Positions 52,810-62,525 of a DNA stretch of 64,000 bases are shown in pieces. The notes below the pieces were generated by a model. That model worked only from the letters and a program-made list of their open reading frames with translations, made no database searches and was not told where the DNA came from. The stretch lies in contig NZ_CP096883.1 of NCBI RefSeq assembly GCF_023273895.1, positions 3,472,001 through 3,536,000 of the forward strand. Reading direction: 5' to 3'. The DNA comes from Sphingobacterium sp. PCS056. GTDB taxonomy: Bacteria; Bacteroidota; Bacteroidia; Sphingobacteriales; Sphingobacteriaceae. A program made the position numbers and the translations under genes. Every line of letters begins with the position of its first letter. Within the stretch, counting starts at the first letter, position 1.

Positions 52810-53163
52810 ATGTTGATTTTAATTGCTGAAGATGACGAATTGATCTTGCGCACGATCGAACATAAACTGGTAAAAGAGGGCCATACTGTTATTTTGACAC
52901 GAAATGGTAAGGAGGCAATCGAAAAATTACAAGAGCTGGATATTGATCTTGTGGTGACCGATATCATGATGCCTTTTGCCTCTGGAATAGAAATTCTTTC
53001 GGCGATCCGATCATTTGGCAAAAAAACTCCTGTCATCGTGCTTTCGAGCATGGGGCAGGAAGAAGTCGTGATCGATGCGTTTGATCTGGGAGCTGCGGAT
53101 TTTATGGTCAAGCCTTTCAGTCCAAACGAGCTGCTTTTGCGTATCAAACGTTTAAAAAGTTAA
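52810..53163 (+). CDS. Single-domain response regulator (receiver)
   Basis: A 117-residue receiver without an output domain: IAEDDE acidic pocket, phospho-acceptor Asp51 in VVTDIMMPFASG, and Lys in FMVKPFSPNELL. It starts 1 nt after the stop of the giant kinase and probably takes phosphate from its HPt. Output must come through protein contact, for example with the HEAT protein or the synthase encoded next. Confidence 0.9.
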   Translation: MLILIAEDDELILRTIEHKLVKEGHTVILTRNGKEAIEKLQELDIDLVVTDIMMPFASGIEILSAIRSFGKKTPVIVLSSMGQEEVVIDAFDLGAADFMVKPFSPNELLLRIKRLKS

Positions 53164-53179
53164 TCTATACAGATAGGCC

Positions 53180-54247
53180 ATGGTACACCAAATCACCTTA
53201 AATGAACTTGTTATCGCGATTATAATCGTCTTTATGATGGTTATGGTCATGATCATCGCGGTACTTTTATATAGTTTATATCAGTATCGGATATTGCACA
53301 ATAGGCAGATTTGGACCCGTATCATTGAAAACAAGATTATCGAATCGATTGTTGGTGGTCATCAAGCGATAGCAGATGATCAATCTTTCAATAGCAATCT
53401 CCGAAAATATGCTTTTCGTGACCTTTTCTTAGGCTTATTGGTCACTTCTGAACGAAAATTTTCTGGTGCTGCCCGTCAGGAGATCAGCTTTCTCTTTCAC
53501 CAGTATCACTTAGAAAAGGAGGCCTGGAAAAATCTTAAAAAGAAAAAAAACTACCTTGTGGTAGCGGGTATTCAAGAGCTTTCGGCGATGGGTGTAACAC
53601 GTGCGCTCTCTGTATTTACATCATTGCTCAAACATTCGGATCGGCTTATCTATCAAGAAGCACAATATGCGGTCCTCACGTTTAAGGGATTTGAGGGCTT
53701 ATCTTTTTTAAATACGCTGCATTCACCACTTTCTGACTGGCAGCAACTGCGTTTGCTACATTCGATAACGGAAATACCGGATTCACATGACCTGAGTCCC
53801 GCCTTATGGTTGGAGAGTAGCAATATCACAGTGATTGTTTTCACCTTTCGCTTGATACGGAAATTTCAGCTGCTCACTTTTTACAATGCAGTTTTGAAAC
53901 TGTTAGATCATGATCATGTGCATGTTAGGAGGGAAGCCGTCAGAACACTGGAGTCATTGGAAAATGATGATACCGCCCATCAGTTGACAACATCATTCCC
54001 GCAGCAGCCGCTACCGGTACAGCTGGAGATATTAAAGGCATTGAAAATATCTAAAAGTATGGAGTGTCTGGCATTTCTGAAGCAGCAGTTTTTGGAACAT
54101 CCGGATAATGCCATCAAAATCGCTGCTGCTGAAGTGATGGTCTGCCTGGGTCAAGAGCAGTACCTCACGGATATGGCTCTGGACAGTAACACGGCCTTGC
54201 GTTTTAAACAGATTGTCAACCATGCTTTGCAGAAAAAGATATGTTAG
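53180..54247 (+). CDS. Membrane-anchored HEAT-repeat protein
   Basis: A 355-residue protein with one strong N-terminal membrane segment (LVIAIIIVFMMVMVMIIAVLLYSLYQYR) and a long cytoplasmic helical solenoid. Repeats of the HEAT type include SVFTSLLKHSDRLIYQEAQYAVL, VLKLLDHDHVHVRREAVRTLESL and IKIAAAEVMVCLGQEQYLTDM. It overlaps the synthase gene by 7 nt, so the two are translationally coupled and probably contact each other. A scaffold between receiver and synthase is a reasonable guess. Confidence 0.75.
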   Translation: MVHQITLNELVIAIIIVFMMVMVMIIAVLLYSLYQYRILHNRQIWTRIIENKIIESIVGGHQAIADDQSFNSNLRKYAFRDLFLGLLVTSERKFSGAARQEISFLFHQYHLEKEAWKNLKKKKNYLVVAGIQELSAMGVTRALSVFTSLLKHSDRLIYQEAQYAVLTFKGFEGLSFLNTLHSPLSDWQQLRLLHSITEIPDSHDLSPALWLESSNITVIVFTFRLIRKFQLLTFYNAVLKLLDHDHVHVRREAVRTLESLENDDTAHQLTTSFPQQPLPVQLEILKALKISKSMECLAFLKQQFLEHPDNAIKIAAAEVMVCLGQEQYLTDMALDSNTALRFKQIVNHALQKKIC

Positions 54248-57200
54248 AATTTGCTCATATTGTCTATGAAGTCGTCATCTGGATATTTTTGGTGTATTCA
54301 GCGGCTATATTTTTGATTTATAGCTGGATAGGATTGTATGCTTATGGAGCAGTATCCCGATATAAAAACGATAATACGTTTACCGACTATAATTTGATTG
54401 CCACCAATGCCAATGCGCCTAATTTTAGCGTGATCGCACCCGCCTACAATGAAGGCATGACCGTGGTTGAAAATGTACGTTCGCTCCTGTCTCTATATTA
54501 CCACAATCTGGAAATTATCATCGTCAATGATGGGAGCCGGGACGACTCGATGGACAAGCTCATCGCGGCATATGAGCTTGAATCGGTTCCTTTTTTTATA
54601 CAGGGAAATATCGAAACCAAGGCCATAAAAGGCATCTACAAAAGTAAAAATTCGGCTTTTAAAAAGCTGATCGTGGTAGATAAGGAAAATGGCGGTAAGG
54701 CCGATGCGCTCAATGTTGGGGTCAATATATCATCTGGGGATTATATCGTCTGTATCGATGTCGATTGTATCTTAGAACAGGACGCATTATTGAAGCTGGC
54801 AAAGCCATTTTTGGAACAAACCGATAAACGTGTCATCGCTTGTGGAGGTGTGATTCGTCTGGCCAATAATTGCAAAATCGAAAATGGCAAAGTCGTCGAT
54901 ATCAATTTACCGCAGTCATGGCTTGGACGTACCCAAGCGCTAGAATATATCAGAGCCTTTGTTTTGGGCAGAATGGCCTGGTCCAGGGCGTCAGGTCTTA
55001 TCTTGATCTCAGGAGCATTTGGAGCCTTTGATAAACAGATCGTGCTTGCTTGCGGTGGATATGATAGCCAGACCGTTGGTGAAGACATCGAGCTCGTCGT
55101 GCGCATGCGCCGATATATGGAAGAAGAAAAACTTCCTTATGAAGTTGTCAATATTCCCGATCCGCTCTGTTGGACAGAGGTGCCGGAGTCCAAAGAGGTC
55201 TTGAAAAAACAGCGCAATCGCTGGATGCGAGGTACGATGGAGACCTTATGGAAGCACCGCAAACTCATGTTTAATCCCAAATATGGAAAACTCGGGATGC
55301 TCAGTATTCCCTATTGGTTTTTCTTTGAGTTTCTAGGTCCTCTGATCGAATTTTTTGGCTATATCGTCTTTATTGTTTTCTTTTTTTTGGGCATCATTAA
55401 TTGGACTTTTTTCTTTGCCCTATTTGCCCTGGTTATTTCCTCTGGTATCTTGTACTCGATATATGCGATATTAGTTGACTTGGTCAGTCACCAAGTTTAC
55501 AGCAAGAAACAGGATCTTTCGAAATTAATTACAACGGCTATTTTAGAGCCATTTTACTTTCATCCCCTCATTGTCTGTGCCGCTGTGCGCGGTTCATTGG
55601 ATTATTTTCGAAAGCAGCATAGTTGGGGAGATATGAAGCGCCAGGGTTTTCAACAGGCAGCACCTGATGCATCTTTTCTAAAGCGCGTAGGTATGCAGCT
55701 CGTGATAGGATTGAAAAATTATGGAATCATTGCACTTGTATTTTTAGGGCTGTTCCTGTTTTCGGTCGGTGTCGAATGGTGGTGGTATGGTAGACAGTTT
55801 GCACAATTAAATCATCATCCAGGTATCGTCCAACTTGTATTGGACAACCTGGCTTTGGCTTTTGAGGTATTGGCTGTGGGTGGTCTGATCTATCTGATCC
55901 TGCAGTTTGTCAGTATCCCCTTGGCTAGGTTGCAAGCGCATCTACTCCTGACATTGGTCGTCGTGATGCAATATGTCTTGTTTCTTTACTTTGCAGAATC
56001 TCGCAATTTGCTTGGAGCTGATCTATTTTATTACAATACCGCCGATCTGATGCAGATCTTACAAGCGAGCGGTATGTTGAGCATCACCAATGTCGCCTTA
56101 CTGATTTTATTGGTAGTAGGTACCTATATTACTTTTTGGCTAGCGTCAAGAAAACCGCTGAAGACGATTTATGTCAGTATCACTGTATTTATACTGGGGC
56201 TGGCGGCAAGTGGTTTACCGCTCGATTATTTTAAGCGTTTTTCAGCAGGTGGAGATGAGTTTGTCCAAAATTCGGTGCGAAGTAAATGGCGTTATTTTTT
56301 AAAGTCAAATGTGACCAACTATCTCGATGAGCATCCGGGCATGCTGGCTTTTGGTGCCCAAGATGATGCTGTAGGAAGCAATGAAAGTTTTCCTTTTCTC
56401 CATGATGAGGATACCAAAGATATGTTGGGTCCTTATTTTGAAAAAGCAGCAGCAGCACCCAATCTCGTCATCATCATCGTCGAGGGGTTGGGGCATTCTT
56501 ACAGTTCTCCGGCTGGATATATTGGAAATTTTACGCCTTTTATTGATGATCTGAAAAAGAGTTCGTTGTATTGGGATAATAATCTAAGCTCTTCAGGACG
56601 GACTTTTTCGGTCCTTTCGACCTTAACGGGCTCATTGCCCTTTGCTTCTCATGGCTTCTTAGAACAAGATACCTTGCCCAAGCATTTCAGTCTATTTAAT
56701 ATCTTACAGGCCAATGATTTTAACACCGGTTTTTTCTATGGTGGCGATGCTCATTTTGATTTCATGCAAAAATACATGGACAGTAATCAGATCGATACCT
56801 TAATTGATCAAAAAGCATTTCGTGCCCCTTACAAAAAACTTCCGGAGAAAGGGGGTGAAAGCTGGGGATATGAAGATCAGGCCGTCTTTAATAAATTGTT
56901 GGAAGTACAGCAGGTGCAGTCAAAACCCTATTTTCATGTCCTGTTGACCTTATCAACGCACAATCCATTTTTGATCAATAATGCTGCTTACTATGAACAG
57001 CTTTTTGATCAGCGAATGGCGACACAAACACTCACGGCAGATCAACGAAAGTGGGCATTGGAAAATCGAACCCAATTGGTTTCTGTTTTAAATCTGGATG
57101 ATGCCATGAGTCAATTTTTTAAAGCTTATCAGCGAAGAGCTGATTACGGCAATACCATCTTTGTGATTACGGGTGACCATGCCATGCCCGAGATTCCATT

Positions 57201-57663
57201 GGAGAGCAAGATCGATCGTTATCATGTTCCCCTGATCATTTATTCACCTTTGCTAAAAGCGGGCCATACCTTTCATAATAAGGTGAGTCACTTTGATGTC
57301 ACACCATCACTGCTAGCCTACTACAGAGAAAACTATGGAGTTCATACTCCTAAGCAGGTCACGTGGATAGGAAAGGGTTTAGAGATCGGCACCTCTGCTA
57401 AAAGTAACGGTGCTGCGATGATGCAGAGCAAAAATCAATTGATAGACTTTGTCTATGGCGACTACCATCTGTCAGATGGACAGTTGTATCAATTGGATGC
57501 GCATATGAATGAGGAACCTATTGTGGATGAGTCTTCAAGAGAACTGCTTTCTAAGCGCTTTAATACTTTTAAAAATAACAATAAAAGATTTTATACCAGC
57601 AAACAATTGTTTCCCGATAGTATTTATACGAATTATTTCAAACAAGCGATATCAAAACCTTAA
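54241..57663 (+). CDS. Family 2 glycosyltransferase fused to LTA-synthase-like sulfatase domain
   Basis: An 1140-residue two-enzyme membrane protein. The GT2 part (about 60-440) has the processive-synthase motifs: Asp97 in IIVNDGSRDD, D173-V-D175, Glu281-Asp282 in TVGEDIEL, and Q324-RNRW, as in PgaC and BcsA, with flanking membrane helices. Several further membrane segments (490-660) join it to a sulfatase-fold domain (about 735-1085) like LtaS/MdoB: Glu748 in IIIVEGLGHS, nucleophile Thr788 in SSGRTFSVLSTLTGSLP, and Asp979-His980 in ITGDHAMPE. LtaS relatives transfer phosphoglycerol or similar groups. The predicted product is a polysaccharide decorated with a phospho-alcohol group as it emerges. 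Confidence 0.85.
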   Translation: MLEFAHIVYEVVIWIFLVYSAAIFLIYSWIGLYAYGAVSRYKNDNTFTDYNLIATNANAPNFSVIAPAYNEGMTVVENVRSLLSLYYHNLEIIIVNDGSRDDSMDKLIAAYELESVPFFIQGNIETKAIKGIYKSKNSAFKKLIVVDKENGGKADALNVGVNISSGDYIVCIDVDCILEQDALLKLAKPFLEQTDKRVIACGGVIRLANNCKIENGKVVDINLPQSWLGRTQALEYIRAFVLGRMAWSRASGLILISGAFGAFDKQIVLACGGYDSQTVGEDIELVVRMRRYMEEEKLPYEVVNIPDPLCWTEVPESKEVLKKQRNRWMRGTMETLWKHRKLMFNPKYGKLGMLSIPYWFFFEFLGPLIEFFGYIVFIVFFFLGIINWTFFFALFALVISSGILYSIYAILVDLVSHQVYSKKQDLSKLITTAILEPFYFHPLIVCAAVRGSLDYFRKQHSWGDMKRQGFQQAAPDASFLKRVGMQLVIGLKNYGIIALVFLGLFLFSVGVEWWWYGRQFAQLNHHPGIVQLVLDNLALAFEVLAVGGLIYLILQFVSIPLARLQAHLLLTLVVVMQYVLFLYFAESRNLLGADLFYYNTADLMQILQASGMLSITNVALLILLVVGTYITFWLASRKPLKTIYVSITVFILGLAASGLPLDYFKRFSAGGDEFVQNSVRSKWRYFLKSNVTNYLDEHPGMLAFGAQDDAVGSNESFPFLHDEDTKDMLGPYFEKAAAAPNLVIIIVEGLGHSYSSPAGYIGNFTPFIDDLKKSSLYWDNNLSSSGRTFSVLSTLTGSLPFASHGFLEQDTLPKHFSLFNILQANDFNTGFFYGGDAHFDFMQKYMDSNQIDTLIDQKAFRAPYKKLPEKGGESWGYEDQAVFNKLLEVQQVQSKPYFHVLLTLSTHNPFLINNAAYYEQLFDQRMATQTLTADQRKWALENRTQLVSVLNLDDAMSQFFKAYQRRADYGNTIFVITGDHAMPEIPLESKIDRYHVPLIIYSPLLKAGHTFHNKVSHFDVTPSLLAYYRENYGVHTPKQVTWIGKGLEIGTSAKSNGAAMMQSKNQLIDFVYGDYHLSDGQLYQLDAHMNEEPIVDESSRELLSKRFNTFKNNNKRFYTSKQLFPDSIYTNYFKQAISKP

Positions 57664-58901
57664 AAGGTTTTGATATAGCCCAATGTGACGTCGATTTGAT
57701 TGCCTTTCTCACCTAATCTAAATTCTTGATTGTAGTAGGTTGAAGAAATGGAAAAGAGATTGGTCCGATTGATGGAGAAGTTATATTCGGCACCGACTTT
57801 AAACGTTTTCAATTTGTAATTAGAAATTTCCAAAAGATTATTTCTGTTTTCTTCAGGGCTTAGACCCGTGCCGATAATAAATCCCAAATAGTCATTTGCC
57901 CCTTTGGTATAGTAACGTACTGTACCTGCATAGGATTGCGAGATATTCTGGTGACTAGGAGTCAAATAGGTCTTTAAATTGAACCAAAAGTTTTGATAGT
58001 ATTTGCCTATAGATGCTGTATACATCCAGATATTGTCTGTAAAGTAAAGCTGTCTGTACCCAATCTCGCCTTCAAAACTATGGGGTAGGTTGGCGTATAA
58101 AGATACGCCAGTTCTATATTTTGGAAATATGCCTACGTTATTTGAATATCCACCTGCCACATAGAGGTAAAACATCTTGGACAATCTGGGATACGCTTCT
58201 ACTTCAAACTGAACCCCATTTTCAGCAAATTTATTGGCATAGTTAGTTCTGAAAATAACAGAACCCAACGGCGTTGCTCTTTTATAACTCAGCGCTACGA
58301 TGTGCCAGTCATGATCAAACTGTTTGTCAAAGTGGACAAAATTATAATTGAGGCCTATGGCATTCTTAGCGGTGTACTCTTGTATATTTTTGGCCAGTGC
58401 TCTTGCCTCAGCATGCTTAGGATTTAATTGTAACAACTGGTTTACTGATTGTTCGGCACTTGCATAGGCATTGTTGCTGTAGGCTACTTTTGCCTTTAAC
58501 AGAAGCAGGTCCTGTGAAGTCGGATGAAAGGAAAGACCTTGGTCGATCAGTTCAATAGCTTGTGCAGGTTGATCATTCCAATAGACAAACGATGCATACG
58601 CCAAGTAGAAATCTTCATCTTGAACATGGGATCTATGGAGCTGTTCAAATACAGACCGAGCTGAATCGGTTTGATCAGACCAGGTGTAAAGCCGTCCTAA
58701 AAAAATCCGTATATCGGTATAATCTGGAGCCTGCTGTAATGCCTGCTTACTGATTTTTATGGCCTCGGCATAATTTTTTTGATCAAAGGCAACGGTACGA
58801 GCTTTTACAAAAAGTTCATCTGCGGTTAGTGTTTTTTCCTGACAAAAGCTTGATAATGGTCCCATCAGTAAGCCAAATAACATGTAAACAAGTTTATTCA
58901 T
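57660..58901 (-). CDS. YaiO-family outer-membrane beta-barrel with TPR domain
   Basis: A 413-residue protein with a signal peptide (LVYMLFGLLMGPLSSFCQ). Residues about 25-175 hold TPR-like helices (FVKARTVAFDQKNYAEAIKI, AYASFVYWNDQPAQAIELID, HAEARALAKNIQEY), and the rest is a beta-barrel of aromatic strands (HIVALSYKRATPLGSVIF; NWMYTASIG-like stretches) to the final Phe. This layout matches YaiO and the TPR-barrel of PgaA-like exporters. It is convergent with the synthase gene, overlapping it by 4 nt at the 3' ends, and is the likely outer-membrane route or partner of the polysaccharide. Confidence 0.78.
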   Translation of the reverse strand: MNKLVYMLFGLLMGPLSSFCQEKTLTADELFVKARTVAFDQKNYAEAIKISKQALQQAPDYTDIRIFLGRLYTWSDQTDSARSVFEQLHRSHVQDEDFYLAYASFVYWNDQPAQAIELIDQGLSFHPTSQDLLLLKAKVAYSNNAYASAEQSVNQLLQLNPKHAEARALAKNIQEYTAKNAIGLNYNFVHFDKQFDHDWHIVALSYKRATPLGSVIFRTNYANKFAENGVQFEVEAYPRLSKMFYLYVAGGYSNNVGIFPKYRTGVSLYANLPHSFEGEIGYRQLYFTDNIWMYTASIGKYYQNFWFNLKTYLTPSHQNISQSYAGTVRYYTKGANDYLGFIIGTGLSPEENRNNLLEISNYKLKTFKVGAEYNFSINRTNLFSISSTYYNQEFRLGEKGNQIDVTLGYIKTF

Positions 58902-59027
58902 CTTAAATCAAATTTTTTAGATATTAGGATAGATATATTTAATAACTAAAGTTAGTAAAATTTGTTTATCAATTTATCAATACTTGCTCCTTATGCACGA
59001 GGATTCTGTTATTTTAATACGGTTAGG

Positions 59028-61397
59028 TTAAGGCCTGCTCACTAATCTGATTTCGAGTATTTTATGGCTCTTAGCTGAGCCTGATCCAGCCACCTTAATC
59101 TTTAATTCGCTGGCTGTTAATAGCTTCTGTGCCAGTGTAAATCGCACCGTCTTAATACCTGGTGTGCCAGCTTCTGTTGACAATGTGCCTGTTTGCGTAT
59201 CGTTGACCCATATCTCCGTTGCTCGTGCTGCTTGTTCATCCACATATTTGATATAGATATCAGCTGTCTGGTTACGCTCTTTTTTCATCATGTAACTAAA
59301 CCAGCCCTCCGCTTCACGCCAACGGGTATCGTCAAATACGCCCGCAACACTGTTTTGTTGTTGAATAAAATGATCGGACTCAGGTTGTTGCTCTCCACAG
59401 ACGACCTTATCTAGGGTCAAAGCATCTAATTTTAAACTTTCCAGCTCGTCACGTTCCATTTTTTCCTGTAATTCGGCCAGTTCTTTTTCGGTTGCCTGTG
59501 GCCAATAAATGATATAGCGGCTATCGTGTATTTTGTAAAAGGGTTCAAGTTCCATGCTGATGTGCTCTTTTCCTAATCGCAGTCCTGCTAATGAAAAGTG
59601 CAAAGGCTTTGCAGCAATAGGTTTAACCAGGTTCGGGATCTCGGATGGATCAGTTGTTAAGATCGGTAAATCGGAAGACGGTATCTGCCTGCCTTTGGCG
59701 ACATGGCCCATTCGGCTGTCGTCAGCACGTAAATCGGGTAATATTTCCGTAGCTACACGTGCGCCCAATACAATAGGACCATAGAGCAGGCTATAATAAT
59801 TGCTCCGATCCGGCAGCTGTTCGGTACGGATAGCCATAGGAAGCTCAATATCTACGCGATCACCTTTTTTCCATTTACGTTTGATCGATAGCATATCTTG
59901 ATCCTGTTCTGTGATCTGATACACCTGACCATTGATCCGTACTGTTGGAGCCTCCTTTAACCAGATCGGTTTCCGTATGTGCAATGTAAAAGTCGATGTT
60001 TTTTGTTTAGGATGGATAATAAGGCGTGTACTGGCTTGTTCTGGATAATTATTTTCCTGTACCACTTCGACTCCTTGCTCACGCCAGTTTAATCGGGAGG
60101 GGATAAAGAGATTGACATAGAGCTGATCATCTTGGTGTGCATAGATCATTTCACCATATTTAGCATGGTTTTCTATGCCCGATCCCACACAGCACCACAT
60201 GCTGGTATGCGGCTGCGAATATACCCTGTAATGTCCTGGACGAATTTGTGTAAAGTAAACAAAACCTCCATGCTCTGGATGTTGGCTGGATAAGATATGA
60301 TTATATAAGCTTCGCTCGTAATAATCGAGGTATTTGCCTTGCGGATCTGTTTGGTGAAGCATTTTTGTCAACCGGAGCATATTGTAGGTATTGCAGGTTT
60401 CGGGTCCTTCAATGCTGTGGACCATTTTGGAAAAATCATCCGTCGGGTTAAAATGTTCACTGACACTGTTACCACCGATGGAGATCGAACGTTTGGATAC
60501 AACAAGTTCCCAAAAGTAGCGCGCAGCATCTTCCCAAGTTTCATCCTGTGCTATATCTGCGATCCTTTTAAACCCCAGCACTTTTGGAATTTGGGTGTTG
60601 GCATGCTTGCCGGTCAATTGATCTTGATGTTGGATCAACGGGGTCAAGATCTCCTGATGGCTGAACTTGCGGGCTAGTGTCAGATAAGCTGGATTTTGCG
60701 TGATGGCAGCCACATCGGCAAATGTTTCGTTCAGTCCGCCATGTTCACTCCGCAACATATCCTGAATCTGCTTATCCGACAACTGCTGGACAAGCCTAAT
60801 CGCCCAGTCTGTCATTTTGATCAGCATATCTTTAGCCTCTTTATTGCCGGTTAACAAGTAAGCATCACGTAAGCCTGCATAAGTCTTATGAATATTGTAT
60901 AAGGGCACCCATTTGCCGTTTAAGTTGAAACCGCCGGCTTGAATATTTCCCTGCCTAATTTCTTCCCAGATCACCTGACCTCCAGGTACTCCACCAATGT
61001 ATCCATTTCCATTTGCATCTTGACATTGTTTGAGGGTAGACAACATGTAATCCAATCTTCTTTTGATCTGTAAATCACCTGTAGACGCATACATATGAGC
61101 CAAGGCAGAAATATAGTGTCCACCGATATGACCGTCCAGTCCTGTATTTTCCCAATTGGTATAGGATTCTTTCTTTTGTGGTAGACCAGCTTCTCTAAGG
61201 AAAGGAGCCAGTAGACGATCTGCATCAAGTGTCAATAGATAAGTTAAATCCAGATCTTCAGCATGCTTGAAAGGTCCAGGGAGCAGACGTACATCTTTGA
61301 GATCAAAATAGGACAATACCGGTTTTGTCTGTGCTGATAATTCAGCAGTACAGATGACCATACAGGTGAGATAGGAAAGGATGCTCTTCAGCTTCAT
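59028..61397 (-). CDS. GH127 beta-L-arabinofuranosidase-type glycoside hydrolase
   Basis: A 789-residue exported enzyme (signal peptide ending SAQ, about residue 22) of family GH127 (formerly DUF1680). The catalytic zinc-thiolate centre is visible: Glu-x-Cys in EGPETCNTYNM and the Cys pair 402-403 in MWCCVGSGIENHAKYGE, equivalent to the nucleophile and zinc ligand of HypBA1. The barrel is preceded by GHIGGHYISALAHMYAS. C-terminal beta domains follow from about 650. It would release L-arabinofuranose from plant or hydroxyproline-linked glycans. The neighbouring AraR-type regulator and araB support an arabinose role. Confidence 0.9.
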   Translation of the reverse strand: MKLKSILSYLTCMVICTAELSAQTKPVLSYFDLKDVRLLPGPFKHAEDLDLTYLLTLDADRLLAPFLREAGLPQKKESYTNWENTGLDGHIGGHYISALAHMYASTGDLQIKRRLDYMLSTLKQCQDANGNGYIGGVPGGQVIWEEIRQGNIQAGGFNLNGKWVPLYNIHKTYAGLRDAYLLTGNKEAKDMLIKMTDWAIRLVQQLSDKQIQDMLRSEHGGLNETFADVAAITQNPAYLTLARKFSHQEILTPLIQHQDQLTGKHANTQIPKVLGFKRIADIAQDETWEDAARYFWELVVSKRSISIGGNSVSEHFNPTDDFSKMVHSIEGPETCNTYNMLRLTKMLHQTDPQGKYLDYYERSLYNHILSSQHPEHGGFVYFTQIRPGHYRVYSQPHTSMWCCVGSGIENHAKYGEMIYAHQDDQLYVNLFIPSRLNWREQGVEVVQENNYPEQASTRLIIHPKQKTSTFTLHIRKPIWLKEAPTVRINGQVYQITEQDQDMLSIKRKWKKGDRVDIELPMAIRTEQLPDRSNYYSLLYGPIVLGARVATEILPDLRADDSRMGHVAKGRQIPSSDLPILTTDPSEIPNLVKPIAAKPLHFSLAGLRLGKEHISMELEPFYKIHDSRYIIYWPQATEKELAELQEKMERDELESLKLDALTLDKVVCGEQQPESDHFIQQQNSVAGVFDDTRWREAEGWFSYMMKKERNQTADIYIKYVDEQAARATEIWVNDTQTGTLSTEAGTPGIKTVRFTLAQKLLTASELKIKVAGSGSAKSHKILEIRLVSRP

Positions 61398-61513
61398 AAC
61401 AATTCGGGTTTAGGTGATACCATTGGAGACAACGGTTTGCAGTAAATTAAATGTTATTTATACATTTATTTGATTAGAAAAAATAATTGGCTATGCTAAC
61501 GTAGGTGTTACCA

Positions 61514-62221
61514 TTAATCGTTAATAGACCAACTTGGCAAATAGCTTAAAAAAGACATGATTTTTTCTTTGTAGATATCTTTGTTCAAGCGGAAGTAGAA
61601 AGCTCCTTTTTTAGAGTTTTCTTTATCTTTTTCCTTGAGCTTAATGATCAGTTCTGAGGAAAGCAATTTACGGCTAAAATTTCGGGTATCGAGCTCGGTA
61701 TCATATACGCCTTCGTAAAGGGATACAATCTGCGGAATCGTAAATTTCTCGGGCAAGAGTTCAAATAGAATAGGGTAAAGAGCTGCCTTGGCACGAAGTT
61801 CCCGTTTAGCTTTTTCAATCATCTGCTCGTGGTCAAAAATCAGTTGCGGCAGTTCTTTGAGCGGAAACCAACGTGCTTCAAATTCCTCACTGATGATATG
61901 TTTATATTGGTGGGTATCGATCAGCGCAAAATGTGCGATACTCACTACGCGTCCATATTTTTCACGGTTAGGATCTCCAAAGATACCACAGTCTTCCATA
62001 TAGACATCTTCTAACCCTGTGAGCTTTTTTAATATGCGTGAAGCAGCCTGCTGGGGATTTTCATCGGGTTGAACAAATCCGCCCATTAAGCTCCATTTAT
62101 TTCGTTCGGGCTCAAATCCTCGTTTTATCAGCAGAATTTCTAAAGATTCTCCATTAAATCCAAAAATAATACAGTCCACAGCTAATAATAAGCTTGGTTC
62201 GTTTTTGTAAAAATCCATCAT
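61514..62221 (-). CDS. Nudix-related transcriptional regulator, AraR type
   Basis: A 235-residue protein with an N-terminal Nudix-like domain (about 10-145) and a C-terminal winged helix (about 155-230; TIPQIVSLYEGVYDTELDTRNFSRKLLSS). The Nudix box GGFVQPDENPQQAASRILKK lacks the REUXEE glutamates needed for hydrolysis, as in NrtR-type regulators that only sense a ligand. In Bacteroides the AraR of this family represses arabinose genes. It is divergent from araB (304 bp) and co-directional with the GH127 gene downstream (116 bp), so both are its likely targets. Confidence 0.86.
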   Translation of the reverse strand: MMDFYKNEPSLLLAVDCIIFGFNGESLEILLIKRGFEPERNKWSLMGGFVQPDENPQQAASRILKKLTGLEDVYMEDCGIFGDPNREKYGRVVSIAHFALIDTHQYKHIISEEFEARWFPLKELPQLIFDHEQMIEKAKRELRAKAALYPILFELLPEKFTIPQIVSLYEGVYDTELDTRNFSRKLLSSELIIKLKEKDKENSKKGAFYFRLNKDIYKEKIMSFLSYLPSWSIND

Positions 62222-62525
62222 TGATTACTCTCGTTTTATAATTAATTAGTGATACAAAATGTCTCGTATCTGTTACAATATCTAAAATGTTTCATAAAAA
62301 AACACATTTTTCTACCTATTTAATTGATTAGCTTATCAAAGCAGGTAACTATTTATTCCTATTGCAATACAAATCAACGAAAAAAAAATTAAAATTTCAT
62401 TTTTTAAAAAAATAAATGTTAATTTGACATTAATTACTTTAAATACCGGATCGTATGATGGATTCAGAAAGGGGATTAAAGTATAACAGATTATAAATCA
62501 ATATTATAAACCAAAACTACAAATA
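62222..62525. promoter_or_regulatory. Divergent araR/araB control region
   Basis: A 304-bp AT-rich gap. Two candidate operators are visible: GATAC-10 nt-GTATC at about 62250-62269, and AATGTTAATTTGACATT near 62414-62430 (one mismatch). TTTGAC in the latter could also be a -33 box for araB. These are weak, read by eye. Confidence 0.4.

Noticed and set aside
61514..62221. Nudix protein as an active hydrolase
   Set aside because: The Nudix box lacks the required glutamates and a winged-helix domain follows, so a regulator is the better call.
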